DNA of 64,000 bases, from the NCBI RefSeq assembly GCF_047634355.1, contig NZ_JBLIAL010000008.1; one strand, given 5' to 3'. Positions within the stretch are counted from its first letter, which is position 1, and the number at the start of each line of letters is the position of its first letter. Below are positions 35,456-44,936 of this stretch, piece after piece. This DNA is from Porticoccus sp002341315 (GTDB lineage: Bacteria > Pseudomonadota > Gammaproteobacteria > Pseudomonadales > Porticoccaceae). Made by a program: the position numbers and the translations under genes. Under the pieces are notes generated by a model, which searched no databases, was not told where the DNA came from, and was given only the letters and a program-made list of their open reading frames with translations.

Positions 35456-35905
35456 CTATTTCGGTCTCGCCTCCAGCAGTCTGTCCAGCACATTGGCAAA
35501 CTGCTGGCGCTCGGTATGACCTAGGCTGCCGGGGCCACCTTTGACCTCGCCGGTATTGCGCAATTCTTCCATCAGGTTACGCATGGCCAGCCGCTGGCGA
35601 ATATTTGCCGGGGTAAAGTGCTCTCCCCTGGGACCAATGACCTGTGCGCCCTTATCAACGGTTTCCGCCGCCAGCGGAATATCCCCGGTGACCACAATAT
35701 CGCCGGGCAAAACCTGTTGAGCGATATAGTTATCTGCCACATCAAATCCGCTTTCTACCTGCCGGGCTTTGATCAGTGGTGAAGGGGGTACCTTCACCAG
35801 GTGATTGGCAACCAGTGTCAACGGAACCTGGCAGCGCTGCGCCGCCCGAAAAAGGATTTCCTTGATAGGGTTTGGGCAGGCATCGGCATCGACCCAGATA
35901 TGCAT
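35456..35905 (-). CDS. YaiI/YqxD-family protein (DUF188)
   Basis: A 149-residue protein with the family opening MHIWVDADACPNPIKEILFRAA, which suggests a PIN/NYN-like fold with conserved Asp residues; VVTGDIPLAA and RGEHFTPANI are also typical. The biochemical role is not established; a nuclease activity is only inferred from the fold. AAGGAG five bases before ATG 35905 decides this start. It lies 19 bases downstream of the DASS transporter gene on the same strand. Confidence 0.87.
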   Translation of the reverse strand: MHIWVDADACPNPIKEILFRAAQRCQVPLTLVANHLVKVPPSPLIKARQVESGFDVADNYIAQQVLPGDIVVTGDIPLAAETVDKGAQVIGPRGEHFTPANIRQRLAMRNLMEELRNTGEVKGGPGSLGHTERQQFANVLDRLLEARPK

Positions 35906-35924
35906 TGGAACTCCTTGTTTCGGG

Positions 35925-37385
35925 TTAGCCAATCAGGCCGCTTTTCAATGTCAGGTGCAGGGTCAGCGTAATGACGATGGCACCACATAGATTGATCCAG
36001 AATCCGGCTCTGGCCATTTGGGGAATACGGATAATATTGGCGCTGAACACAATGGCATTCGGTGGTGTGGCCACGGGCAGCATAAAGGCAAAACTGGCGG
36101 CAATGGTAGCCGGAATGATGATCGCCAACGGGTCGATGCCCAGTCCAATAGCCATGGCTGCAAAGATGGGCACCAGCGTGGTAGTAGTGGCTGTGTTGCT
36201 GGTGAGTTCGGTCAGAAAGATAACCAGTGTTACCACCAGCAGTGTCATGACCAGTGGCGGAAAGCCCTGAACTTCCGCCAGTTGCAGTGCCAGTAGTTCT
36301 CCAACCCCGGTGCTGCTGATGGCGCCTGCCAACGCCAGACCGCCTCCGAATAGCAGTAACACGCCCCAGGGCACCCGCATTGCAGTATCCCAGTCCATCA
36401 AAAATTCACGTTTTTTCAGGTTTGCCGGAATAGTGAATAGTAACAGGGTGGCGATGATGGCCACACCGGTATCACTGAGTCCAACTAGCCAGGGCAGTTT
36501 TGTCAGCAGTGGCCGGGCAACCCAGCCCAAAGCCGTCAGCAGAAAAATAACAAGGGTTAATTTTGCGCCAAGGGTCCATGGTTCGATGGGTTCGTGGAGA
36601 AATTTGCTATCGATGGGCGTTTTGCCCGGCGGGTATATACAGTAGGTCAACAGCCACCAGGTGAGTGGCACAAAGATCACTACCAGAGGTAGACCGATGC
36701 TGAGCCAGCGGGTAAAACTGATTTCAATACCGAGCTCGCTCTGGATAAACGAGACGGTGAACATATTTGGCACTGTGCCGATAATAGTGCCTACGCCGCC
36801 GATGGAAGCAGCATAGGCCACTCCCAAAAGCAGGCAAAGACTGAAGTTTTCACGGTTGGGCGCACTTTTGTCGAGCAGTTGGATAATGCTGAGCAGTATC
36901 GGCAACATCACCAGGACGGTGGCTGTGTTGGTAATCCACATGCTCATGGTGGCCGAGATAAACATGAAACCGCCCACCAGGGTTGCCGGCTTGGTACCCA
37001 CCAGCCGCAATATCGTAAAGGCGAAGCGGCGGTGTAAATGCCATCGCTCCAGTGCCAATGCCAGGATAAATCCCCCCAGAAACAGGAAAATCATCGGGTG
37101 GGCATAGGCTTTTGCGGTGGCATTGATATCACTGGCCCCGACCAAAGGCAGCAGGGCGAGTGGCAAAAGTGCCGTCGCATAGATAGAAATGGCCTCTGTC
37201 AGCCACCAGAGCGCCATCCAGGCGGCCAGACCGGCAGTGGCCCTGCCCGCCGTGCCGAGCACAATCAGGTTGTTATCCAGAGAGAGAACCTGATCGGGAA
37301 CTACCGTAAACACCAGTATGCCCAGCAGGGGGCCGGCAAGGAGAGCTAACAGGCGAAACTGGCCGAGCCACAGCATCGGATTCAT
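35925..37385 (-). CDS. DASS/SLC13-family anion:sodium symporter
   Basis: This 486-residue inner-membrane carrier has about 11-12 hydrophobic segments. The two family-defining Ser/Thr-Asn-Thr motifs are visible in MWITNTATVLVMLP and TSNTATTTTLVP, each followed by a Pro-Asn loop (GTVPNMFTV and ATPPNAIVF). Members take up di- and tricarboxylates or sulfonates with sodium; the substrate cannot be read from sequence. It lies 96 bases downstream of a ThDP-dependent enzyme gene on the same strand, suggesting that the pair handles the same compound. Confidence 0.9.
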   Translation of the reverse strand: MNPMLWLGQFRLLALLAGPLLGILVFTVVPDQVLSLDNNLIVLGTAGRATAGLAAWMALWWLTEAISIYATALLPLALLPLVGASDINATAKAYAHPMIFLFLGGFILALALERWHLHRRFAFTILRLVGTKPATLVGGFMFISATMSMWITNTATVLVMLPILLSIIQLLDKSAPNRENFSLCLLLGVAYAASIGGVGTIIGTVPNMFTVSFIQSELGIEISFTRWLSIGLPLVVIFVPLTWWLLTYCIYPPGKTPIDSKFLHEPIEPWTLGAKLTLVIFLLTALGWVARPLLTKLPWLVGLSDTGVAIIATLLLFTIPANLKKREFLMDWDTAMRVPWGVLLLFGGGLALAGAISSTGVGELLALQLAEVQGFPPLVMTLLVVTLVIFLTELTSNTATTTTLVPIFAAMAIGLGIDPLAIIIPATIAASFAFMLPVATPPNAIVFSANIIRIPQMARAGFWINLCGAIVITLTLHLTLKSGLIG

Positions 37386-37481
37386 AGTCGGGTGCTTATT
37401 TTTATTGGAAAACCGAGCCTAGCAGGCTTTGACGCACAGTTTAAGCGCCTTGTCCTGGCAGGTTTGAGTCTCTCTTGCCTC

Positions 37482-39206
37482 TCAGCCAATAATTTTTTCT
37501 TTCAGGGCGCGGGCAAACATTCTGGCCTTCGATGGATAGGCAAAGTGTTTTGGGCGGGTTGCCCGGATGCCTTCACTGAAGGCACTCTGTCGGCTGTAAT
37601 CAATGAGGATGTCAATCATCACCGGCCTGTTTTCTGTCGCCAGAGAAAATGCCGTATCGAGGGCCGATTCAATGTCGTCGTTGTCTTCAATGGTCACGTA
37701 TTCACAACCGATGGCATGCGCAAAAGACACCCAGTCCGCTTCACCGAGCTTGATCATCTGTGTTACCTGACCGGGGAGTTGTCGGATCTCGCCAGATATC
37801 TCTCCATCGTTGAACAGGCAGTAAATGACCCCGAGCTGGTACTTGCTGGCAGTGAGCGCTTCCATTCCCGTCATCATCATCGCGGCGTCACCCACCAGGC
37901 CGATGACTGTGCACTGTGGATGGGCCATTTTCAGTGCGTTGGCTGCGGGCACACCATACCCCATGGCATTGAAATCGCCGGGACAGATAAACCCACCGGG
38001 TTGATGAATCGGCAACAGTTCCGCAGCCAGAAACATGTGGTTGCCATCGTCGCAGGCCACCAGTGCATCATCAGGCATGTGCTGTCTAAGCGCGGTAAAA
38101 AAACGGGCCGGGTTGACCCGCTTTCCGGATTGTTTCTGCCAGTCAGCCAGATAGTTCCGCTTGTCGGTAGCGATTTTTGTGAGCAATGTGTTGTCAGGGG
38201 CTGAAGTCGGTACATGTTTATTGATGGCCTCTGTCAGTGCTGCAGCCACGTCGGCCGCATCGCCAAGCAGAGTCTGCTTTGCCGGGTAATTGGCATTGAA
38301 TACCGCCGGGTTTATATCCACATGGATCAAGGCATCCGGCATGTTGAGACCGTAGTTGCCGGTGGGTATTTCCGAAAAACGGGTAGCGATTGCCAACAGA
38401 CAGTCACAGTTGGCAAAGGCGTGTTGTGCCGCTGGTACTGCAGCGGGGCCAAAGCCCATGCCGGTATGCAGGGGATGATTGGCGGGAAACACGCTCAGCC
38501 CCTGCAGGGTAGTCGCAACCGGGGCATTCAGGTGGGACGCCAATGCCTGTATTGACTCACTTGCTTCGCGAGCACCCCAGCCAATCAAGATTCCCGGATG
38601 TTCGGCCTTTGCCAGCATCTCGGCGGCCAGCTCGATGGCGGCCATATCCAGTGGGGGGGTGATGCGATGCCCATCGAAAACGGGCAGGGACCCGTTATCG
38701 ATGCTGTGGGTTTGCAGATTAACCGGAATTTCCACAAATACCGGGCCGGGCTCCCCTTCTATTGCAGTGCGGTAGGCCTCAAAAATGGTGGGCACAATGT
38801 CCGAGAGGTGTTCTACCAGAAAGGTTGCTTTGGTGATCGGCGTCAACAGGGCACGGTGGTCGATATCCTGTCGCTGAAAACGGTGATTGGTCTGGTAATC
38901 AATACCACCGGCAATGACCAGCATTGGAATGCCGCCGAGAAACGCTTCTCCAATACCGCTTGCTGCATGGGTGACGCCGGCACCGGGGATAACCAGCAGT
39001 GTGCCAATCGACCTGGTTGTACGACTGATGGCATCGGCCATGAAAGCAGCTGAAGCCTCGTGGGTCACCAGGGAGGGGGTGATAGTGTCGGACTGTTGGA
39101 GTTCAGTATAAATAGCCGTATTGTGAAAACCGGGTATCCCGAAGGTGTGTGTGACACCAATCTGTTCCAGTGCGTACCGGGTGAGCCAGGCGCCGGTCTT
39201 TTTCAT
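37482..39206 (-). CDS. ThDP-dependent enzyme of the acetolactate synthase-like superfamily, substrate unknown
   Basis: The 574-residue protein has the three domains of this superfamily: an N-terminal PYR domain with the activating Glu in LVTHEASAAFMADA (about residue 49), a central domain, and a C-terminal ThDP domain with GDAAMMMTGMEALTAS and YCLFNDGEIS. The usual GDG-NN motif is GDA-ND here. It is not a housekeeping IlvB: there is no adjacent small subunit, and the NDGE-type motif belongs to uncharacterised paralogues. Decarboxylases, lyases and acyltransferases share this fold. It heads a group with the DASS carrier. Confidence 0.8.
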   Translation of the reverse strand: MKKTGAWLTRYALEQIGVTHTFGIPGFHNTAIYTELQQSDTITPSLVTHEASAAFMADAISRTTRSIGTLLVIPGAGVTHAASGIGEAFLGGIPMLVIAGGIDYQTNHRFQRQDIDHRALLTPITKATFLVEHLSDIVPTIFEAYRTAIEGEPGPVFVEIPVNLQTHSIDNGSLPVFDGHRITPPLDMAAIELAAEMLAKAEHPGILIGWGAREASESIQALASHLNAPVATTLQGLSVFPANHPLHTGMGFGPAAVPAAQHAFANCDCLLAIATRFSEIPTGNYGLNMPDALIHVDINPAVFNANYPAKQTLLGDAADVAAALTEAINKHVPTSAPDNTLLTKIATDKRNYLADWQKQSGKRVNPARFFTALRQHMPDDALVACDDGNHMFLAAELLPIHQPGGFICPGDFNAMGYGVPAANALKMAHPQCTVIGLVGDAAMMMTGMEALTASKYQLGVIYCLFNDGEISGEIRQLPGQVTQMIKLGEADWVSFAHAIGCEYVTIEDNDDIESALDTAFSLATENRPVMIDILIDYSRQSAFSEGIRATRPKHFAYPSKARMFARALKEKIIG

Positions 39207-39318
39207 TCGTCTCCCCAGATATCCTGAACTGCAACGGCTTGATGCTATGAGACGCGCGGGCCCGAGTCAACGTGGTAGTGTAGCGTTGTTCCCTGCCATC
39301 CGGTTTTGGCAAACAACC

Positions 39319-40044
39319 TCAGCTGATTGCACCGGTAGTTCTCACCCGTTTGGCGCCTTTGGTGACCGGTAACTGGCGCATCATCCTGCGTCGCTCAATA
39401 CGCCCGTCGATGACATTTTTCAGGGCGATCAGCATGCCGGCCACCAGAAAAGCACCGGGAGGCAGGATAATCACGAGAAACCCGTAACCATTGCCAAATA
39501 ACTGCAAGGCCCAAGTTTCCGCTATGGGGCCAAACAGCAGGTGCATGTTGGCAAACAGAGTGCCACTGCCCAGAATTTCCCTGATAGCCCCGATTGCAAG
39601 CAGCACCAGCCCGAAACCGGCACCCATCATCAGTCCATCCAGTGCAGAGGCCCCCACAGGGTTCTTGCTGGCAAATGCTTCAGCGCGTCCGAGGATGGCA
39701 CAATTGGTGACAATCAACGGGATAAAAATACCCAGAATGACATACAGTTCATAGGTGAATGCCTGCATCAGCAATTCCGTGCAGGTGGTAAATGTGGCAA
39801 TAATCATGACAAAAGCCGGAATTTTGACCGCTTCGGAAACCCGGTGGCGAATCATTGACACGACAATACTCGAGCCTACCAATACCAGCATGGTGGCAAG
39901 ACCCAAACCCAGGGCATTGACCACTGACCCGGTGACGGCCAGTAAGGGGCAAAGGCCAAGTAACTGAACCAGTGCAGCATTGTTTGTCCACAGGCCATTG
40001 CGGGTAATCTCGCGATAGCTGGTCTCATCCGCCATTTTTGGCAT
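39319..40044 (-). CDS. rnfE: Rnf complex subunit RnfE (RsxE)
   Basis: Integral-membrane subunit of the Rnf ferredoxin:NAD oxidoreductase or Rsx complex. The 241-residue protein has six membrane segments, with conserved NGLWTNNAALVQLLGLCPLLAVT and LIVTNCAILGRAEAFASKNP. It overlaps the end of rnfG by 20 bases and ends the rnfABCDGE operon. Confidence 0.96.
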   Translation of the reverse strand: MPKMADETSYREITRNGLWTNNAALVQLLGLCPLLAVTGSVVNALGLGLATMLVLVGSSIVVSMIRHRVSEAVKIPAFVMIIATFTTCTELLMQAFTYELYVILGIFIPLIVTNCAILGRAEAFASKNPVGASALDGLMMGAGFGLVLLAIGAIREILGSGTLFANMHLLFGPIAETWALQLFGNGYGFLVIILPPGAFLVAGMLIALKNVIDGRIERRRMMRQLPVTKGAKRVRTTGAIS

Positions 40045-40711
40045 CCTCTTTTGCTGGTGGTGGGTTCGAAACAGGCCGTTGAGCGGCTTTCAGGAGTTGC
40101 TCCCGGTTTTCCTTAAAATATTGCAGGGACTTGCGCACCTGATTAACCACGGCCCGGGGGGTGATGGTGGCGCCGGTGAACTGGTCGAAATTTCCGCCGT
40201 CTTTTTTCACTTTCCATTTGTCAGGGGTCGGGTTGCGAAGTGATTTGCCGTTGAAGCCCAGAATCCAGTCACTCTTGTTCAGATCGACCTTATCCCCCAG
40301 GCCGGGTGTTTCCCGGTGTGAAATCACTCGAACCCCAGCCACTGTACCATCCATGTTGATACCGATAATCATCTGAATGTCGCCACTGTAACCATCCCCG
40401 GCTACAGAGGGCAGTATGACGGCGACCGGCTCATCACCCTGGCGGGCGATGTTGGCTAGGCCCTCTTCGACCCCGAGCATTGGCCAGAATTCAGCGGGGA
40501 TGGCCACGGTATCCACCAGCAAATTATTGGTGTGTCTGTCCAGCGGGACGATTTCCAGTAGGGCACGCTTGGCTACCTCCCGCTTGGCCTCGGCGATGGG
40601 TTCCTCCGTCCCGAGGTAGGTGACGGATAGCAGCGTTGCAGTAATCAGGGCAAACAGGCCCAACAGCAGGCTGTTGAAGCTGATGGACCTGACCAGTGAG
40701 GCCATGCTCAT
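40025..40711 (-). CDS. rnfG: Rnf complex subunit RnfG
   Basis: RnfG carries a covalent FMN on the periplasmic side. The 228-residue protein has an N-terminal membrane helix (about 10-30) and the flavinylation motif in FTGATITPRAVV (Thr of TGAT). GDGYSGDIQMIIGI and HRETPGLGDKV are typical FMN-domain elements. It overlaps rnfD by four bases and rnfE by 20. Confidence 0.96.
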   Translation of the reverse strand: MSMASLVRSISFNSLLLGLFALITATLLSVTYLGTEEPIAEAKREVAKRALLEIVPLDRHTNNLLVDTVAIPAEFWPMLGVEEGLANIARQGDEPVAVILPSVAGDGYSGDIQMIIGINMDGTVAGVRVISHRETPGLGDKVDLNKSDWILGFNGKSLRNPTPDKWKVKKDGGNFDQFTGATITPRAVVNQVRKSLQYFKENREQLLKAAQRPVSNPPPAKEDAKNGG

Positions 40712-41775
40712 TCCTTTTTCTCCGTAGCCCGGCGGGATTTTTTGTGGCCATAGGTTCGGGGCAGCGTGTAATTGTCAATCAGGGGTGCGGCAAAATTCAT
40801 CAATAACACCGCGAAAGCCACGGCGTCCGGATAGCTGCCCCAACTGCGAATAATGAATATCAGCACCCCGATAAGCGCACCGAAAATCAGTCGGCCACGG
40901 TTACTGGTGGCGGAACTGACCGGGTCGGTCAGAATAAAGAAAGCGCCCAGCATGGTGCCCCCAGAGAGCAGGTGCATGAGGGGTGAGCCATGACTGGCGG
41001 AGCTGCCACCGTCATAAAACAGCGCTGCACAGAGACTGAGACTGGCCAGCATGGCAACCGGGCCGTGCCAAGTAAATACCCGGCGATACAGTAAAAAACA
41101 GCCCCCCAGTAAAAAGCCCAGGTTGACCCACTCCCAACCGGCCCCGGCCCAGCGGGCGAGACTGAACAGAGGATCCTGTTCGTACAGTTGGGCGATCAGC
41201 AGACCGCTGTTCTGACGGAGGGTGTCCAGTGGCGTTGCAGCGGTAAAGGCGTCCACCGTTCCAGCGCCGGGCAGTCCAAGGACGATTTGTAATGAGGCCA
41301 GGAACCCTGGCGGAGAGACGCCCTCTGCATACAGCGGTAGTGGTGCCGGCCATGCGGTCATCTGCACGGGAAAGGAAATCAGGAGCACCACGTAGCCCAC
41401 CATGGCGGGGTTAAACGGGTTATAGCCCAGTCCGCCGTAGAGGTGTTTGGCGATCAGGATAGCGAAGCTGGTGCCGACAACGACCACCCACCAGGGTGCC
41501 AGGGGCGGCAGGGCCAGCCCCAGCAGTACGGCGGTGACCAATGCACTGTTGTCGCTCAGATAAAACATCACCGGGCGCTTGCGAAGGCGCATCACCGCAG
41601 CTTCACAGAGTACGGCTACGGAGCCTGCCAGCAGAATATTGATCACTGAGCCCCAGCCGAAAAACAGGGTCAGTGCGATCAGACCGGGAATGGTCGCGAG
41701 CAGTACCAGCCGCATCACCGAGGCCGTACTCTGGGCCGTGTGCGCATGAGGTGATGTGATTTTAAGCAACGCCAT
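40708..41775 (-). CDS. rnfD: Rnf complex subunit RnfD
   Basis: Membrane subunit that binds a second covalent FMN. The 355-residue protein has around ten hydrophobic segments. The expected flavinylation site lies in DAFTAATPLDTL; the textbook motif is SGAT, and here it reads TAAT with the acceptor Thr kept. GGLGYNPFNPAMVGY and LTDPVSSATSNRGRLIFGA are conserved. It starts 12 bases after rnfC and overlaps rnfG. Confidence 0.95.
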   Translation of the reverse strand: MALLKITSPHAHTAQSTASVMRLVLLATIPGLIALTLFFGWGSVINILLAGSVAVLCEAAVMRLRKRPVMFYLSDNSALVTAVLLGLALPPLAPWWVVVVGTSFAILIAKHLYGGLGYNPFNPAMVGYVVLLISFPVQMTAWPAPLPLYAEGVSPPGFLASLQIVLGLPGAGTVDAFTAATPLDTLRQNSGLLIAQLYEQDPLFSLARWAGAGWEWVNLGFLLGGCFLLYRRVFTWHGPVAMLASLSLCAALFYDGGSSASHGSPLMHLLSGGTMLGAFFILTDPVSSATSNRGRLIFGALIGVLIFIIRSWGSYPDAVAFAVLLMNFAAPLIDNYTLPRTYGHKKSRRATEKKE

Positions 41776-41787
41776 AGCGGGGTCCGG

Positions 41788-44298
41788 TCAAGGGTGATAT
41801 TCGGCGAGCTGTTGCTCGGCTTCGGTCAGTCTGACCTGCAGCTTTTCAACAGCGGTACGCAGGCTGTCCACATGTTCGGAGCGCTCTGCTTCCGCTTCTC
41901 TCAGTTTGATACGTGCTTTTTCCAGTCGGCTTTTCAGGGAGGTGACAGTTTCGCGCAGTTTATCCTCTTCGGACATGCTGGCCAGTTCTGCCACCCGTGC
42001 CTGTGCGCGGGCTATGGCCGATGAGGCCGCATCAGCGCTGTCGTCATCGGCAGTCGATGGCTGGGCAGTGACGGTATTCAGTTGCTGTTGTGCGTCCAGT
42101 AGCTTGTTCTGTAATTTCTCCAGGCCAGCCTGCAGGGCATTGACGTGCTCTGACTCGCTGGCCCGTGCCTCGTCCAGTTTTGCTTTGGCTTTCTCAATGC
42201 GTCCCTCCAGGGCAACCACTGACTGACGGAGCTGTTCCTCTGCCGGGAGATCGCGGGTGGCCGCTGCGCGGGCCTGAGCCCGTGCAATCGCGTTAGCTGC
42301 CGCATCGGTAGTTTGCTGAGTGACGGGCGTGCCGGACGCATTGTCCGGGAGTGCCGCCAGCGCCTGCTGTGCGTCGGCCAGTTTGGCCTGTTGCTTCTCA
42401 AGACCGCTTGTCAGGGCAGCCTTCAGCGTCTCATCATCGCTGTCGGCAATCTTCTGCCGGGTGACCGCAATCCGTTCCTTGCAGCTGGCAATTTTCTTTT
42501 CCAGAGTATCCTTGGGGCTGGCCTGTAGCCGTTCCATCACTTTATCGGTATCCGATGCCCCTGCAGTATTGTCGAGCTGTGCCCGTTTGCTGCGGGCGTC
42601 CTCAAGTCTTCGCCGGGCATCTTCCACGGCCGCCAGGGCCTGTTCCTGTTGCTGCTCCGTGCCTTCCTTGCGGATGGTCTCCAGCCGTTTCTCAACTGAG
42701 TGCAAATGACTTTCTGCGCGGGCAATGCTGCGCTCCAGTCTGGCCTGCTGCTCTGCGGGAGAGGCCTGATGCTCGGCTGCACGTGCCATTGCGGTCTTGA
42801 CAATGTCTTCGCTTTCCTGGGGTTTGTCGCCGCGCCCGGCAGTCATGGCCTTGGCCTGTTCAGCCGCCTGCTTGCGGGCTTCCCGCTTGGCGGTTCTGGC
42901 CATTTCTTCCTGCTCCTTGCGGGCTTTCTGGAACTCGAATCGCGCTCTGGCCCGATCGGATTTGATTTTTTCCTGTGCCTGTTTGCGAATTTCACCTTTT
43001 GAGGCACGGTAATACTGCACCAGAGGGATATTGCTCGGGCAGACATAGGAACAGGCGCCACACTCAATGCAGTCGAACAGGTTGTGGGCTTCCAGCCGCT
43101 CGTGGTTGTGGGACTGGGCATACCAGAATAGCTGCTGAGGAAGCAGGCTGGTGGGACAGGCTTCCGCACACATGCCACAACGAATGCAGGGCTGGGCCGG
43201 TGGTGGGGTCGGGGCTTCTTCCCACGACGCGGCGAGGATGCAATTTGTGGTCTTGATGACAGGTATGTCCGGGTCGGTGAGAGTGAAACCCATCATCGGA
43301 CCACCCATGATCAGTCTGGAACAGTTGTTTTCGTCAAAACCGTTATGGGCCAGCAGGTGCGTGATAGGTGTTCCGATCAACACCTCATAGTTCCGGTTGG
43401 TTGAGCAGGCCCGTCCGGTGACCGTCGTAATTCGGGAAATCAGTGGCTCACCGAGATAAATTGCTTTTTGTACCGCGAAAGCCGTGCCCACATTCTGGCA
43501 GACAATGCCTATGTCGGCGGGTAGTCCACCGCTGGGGACTTCGCGGCCAGTGAGGATCTGAATGAGCTGTTTCTCGCCACCGGAGGGGTAGCGAGTGGGA
43601 AAACTGACCAGCTGAATGTGGGTGTCCCGGACAAAGGGCTCTAGTGCCGCACGCGCCTCGGGCTTGTTGTCCTCAATGCCGATCAGGACTTCTTCCGGTC
43701 CCCCCAGGATATAGCTGAGGATCTGGATGCCCTCCACAATGGCTTCCGCCCGCTCGCGCATCAGCATGTCGTCGGCAGTGATATAGGGTTCGCACTCCGA
43801 TCCGTTGATAATCAGGGTGGTAATGGTTTTGCGTGGAGTCAGTTTGACTGCCGATGGAAAACCGGCACCACCGAGGCCAGCAATGCCGGCGTGGCGGATC
43901 ATTTCCAGTAATTTGGCCGGGCTGTAGTCCTGAAAGGCGTATGTCGTATCGATGCCGACATGGTCAATCCACTGTTCCTTCCCATCGGGAATCAGTGTGA
44001 CGCAGCGGGCCGCCATGCCCGAGGGGTGGGGGATCGGGTACTCACTGATATCGCTGATGGTGCCCGATGTGGGGGCGTGAACACCGACACTGACCAGTCC
44101 GCTGGGCTCGGCGAGCTCCTGTCCTTTGAGAACACGGTCTCCGGTGGCCACCAGCAGTTTGGCGGGCGCGCCGATATGCTGGTTGAGCGGGATGACCAGT
44201 TTTTCCGGCAAGGGGAGAACGTCAATCGGTAACTGTACCGACTGGTGCTTGTTTTCCGGAGGGTGGACGCCGCCGATCAGATCCCAGACTTTTCTCAT
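41788..44298 (-). CDS. rnfC: Rnf complex subunit RnfC with repeated coiled-coil tail
   Basis: RnfC binds NADH/FMN and two 4Fe-4S clusters and passes electrons into the membrane complex. The 836-residue protein has a catalytic core with GLGGAGFPSAVK and INGSECEPYI, two ferredoxin motifs (CIRCGMCAEACP at 371-382, CIECGACSYVCP at 410-421), and a 400-residue C-terminal tail. That tail has four related helical repeats (about 500-575, 586-650, 666-742, 757-832); the last two share IARAQAR about 91 residues apart. RnfC tails vary greatly in length between species. It overlaps rnfB by four bases. Confidence 0.95.
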   Translation of the reverse strand: MRKVWDLIGGVHPPENKHQSVQLPIDVLPLPEKLVIPLNQHIGAPAKLLVATGDRVLKGQELAEPSGLVSVGVHAPTSGTISDISEYPIPHPSGMAARCVTLIPDGKEQWIDHVGIDTTYAFQDYSPAKLLEMIRHAGIAGLGGAGFPSAVKLTPRKTITTLIINGSECEPYITADDMLMRERAEAIVEGIQILSYILGGPEEVLIGIEDNKPEARAALEPFVRDTHIQLVSFPTRYPSGGEKQLIQILTGREVPSGGLPADIGIVCQNVGTAFAVQKAIYLGEPLISRITTVTGRACSTNRNYEVLIGTPITHLLAHNGFDENNCSRLIMGGPMMGFTLTDPDIPVIKTTNCILAASWEEAPTPPPAQPCIRCGMCAEACPTSLLPQQLFWYAQSHNHERLEAHNLFDCIECGACSYVCPSNIPLVQYYRASKGEIRKQAQEKIKSDRARARFEFQKARKEQEEMARTAKREARKQAAEQAKAMTAGRGDKPQESEDIVKTAMARAAEHQASPAEQQARLERSIARAESHLHSVEKRLETIRKEGTEQQQEQALAAVEDARRRLEDARSKRAQLDNTAGASDTDKVMERLQASPKDTLEKKIASCKERIAVTRQKIADSDDETLKAALTSGLEKQQAKLADAQQALAALPDNASGTPVTQQTTDAAANAIARAQARAAATRDLPAEEQLRQSVVALEGRIEKAKAKLDEARASESEHVNALQAGLEKLQNKLLDAQQQLNTVTAQPSTADDDSADAASSAIARAQARVAELASMSEEDKLRETVTSLKSRLEKARIKLREAEAERSEHVDSLRTAVEKLQVRLTEAEQQLAEYHP

Positions 44299-44927
44299 GC
44301 CGCCTTGTCTCCCCGGTCCGTGGCGATGATCTCGGCAGGGTATCTCTGGGCTTTAATCTGTTCCTCTGCGGGCGGTGGCATATCCCAGGTCCAGTCAGAC
44401 AGCCCCTGGGGTACCGGGATCATATCAATGCAGTCCACCGGGCAGGGTTCCACACACAGGTCGCAACCGGTGCACTCGCTGGCGATGACGGTGTGCATCA
44501 TCTTGGCCGCGCCGAGAATGGCATCCACCGGGCAGGCCTGGATACACTTGGTGCAGCCAATACATTCGTCCTCGCGGATATACGCCACGGTTTTGACATC
44601 ATTTTCCTCGCCGTGCTCGGCATCGAGCGAGGGCGCTTCGACTCCCAACAGGGTGGCCAGTGCATTGATGGTGCTTTGGCCGCCAGGAGGACATTTGTTG
44701 ATCGCATCGCCATTGGCGATAGCCTGGGCATAGGGTCTGCAGCCGGGATAGCCACATTGGCCGCACTGGGTCTGGGGTAACAGTTCGTCAATCTGTTGGA
44801 CGATGGGGTCGCCTTCAATGCGGAATTTAATGGCGGCAAAGCCCAGCACGGCACCAAATACCAATGCCAGCCCCACCAGTGCAACCAGTGCGGCGATCAG
44901 AGGGTTTTGCAATATCAACTCAATCAC
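44295..44927 (-). CDS. rnfB: Rnf complex ferredoxin subunit RnfB
   Basis: RnfB is the entry point for electrons from ferredoxin. The 210-residue protein has an N-terminal membrane helix, an Fe-S domain with CGQCGYPGCRPYAQAI, and two 4Fe-4S motifs, CIGCTKCIQACP and CTGCDLCVEPCP. It lies 9 bases after rnfA and overlaps rnfC. Confidence 0.97.
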   Translation of the reverse strand: MIELILQNPLIAALVALVGLALVFGAVLGFAAIKFRIEGDPIVQQIDELLPQTQCGQCGYPGCRPYAQAIANGDAINKCPPGGQSTINALATLLGVEAPSLDAEHGEENDVKTVAYIREDECIGCTKCIQACPVDAILGAAKMMHTVIASECTGCDLCVEPCPVDCIDMIPVPQGLSDWTWDMPPPAEEQIKAQRYPAEIIATDRGDKAA

Positions 44928-44936
44928 ACAGAACCC

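Noticed and set aside
37482..39206. The ThDP enzyme as biosynthetic acetolactate synthase IlvB
   Set aside because: No IlvN neighbour, and the cofactor motif and C-terminal region differ from housekeeping IlvB.
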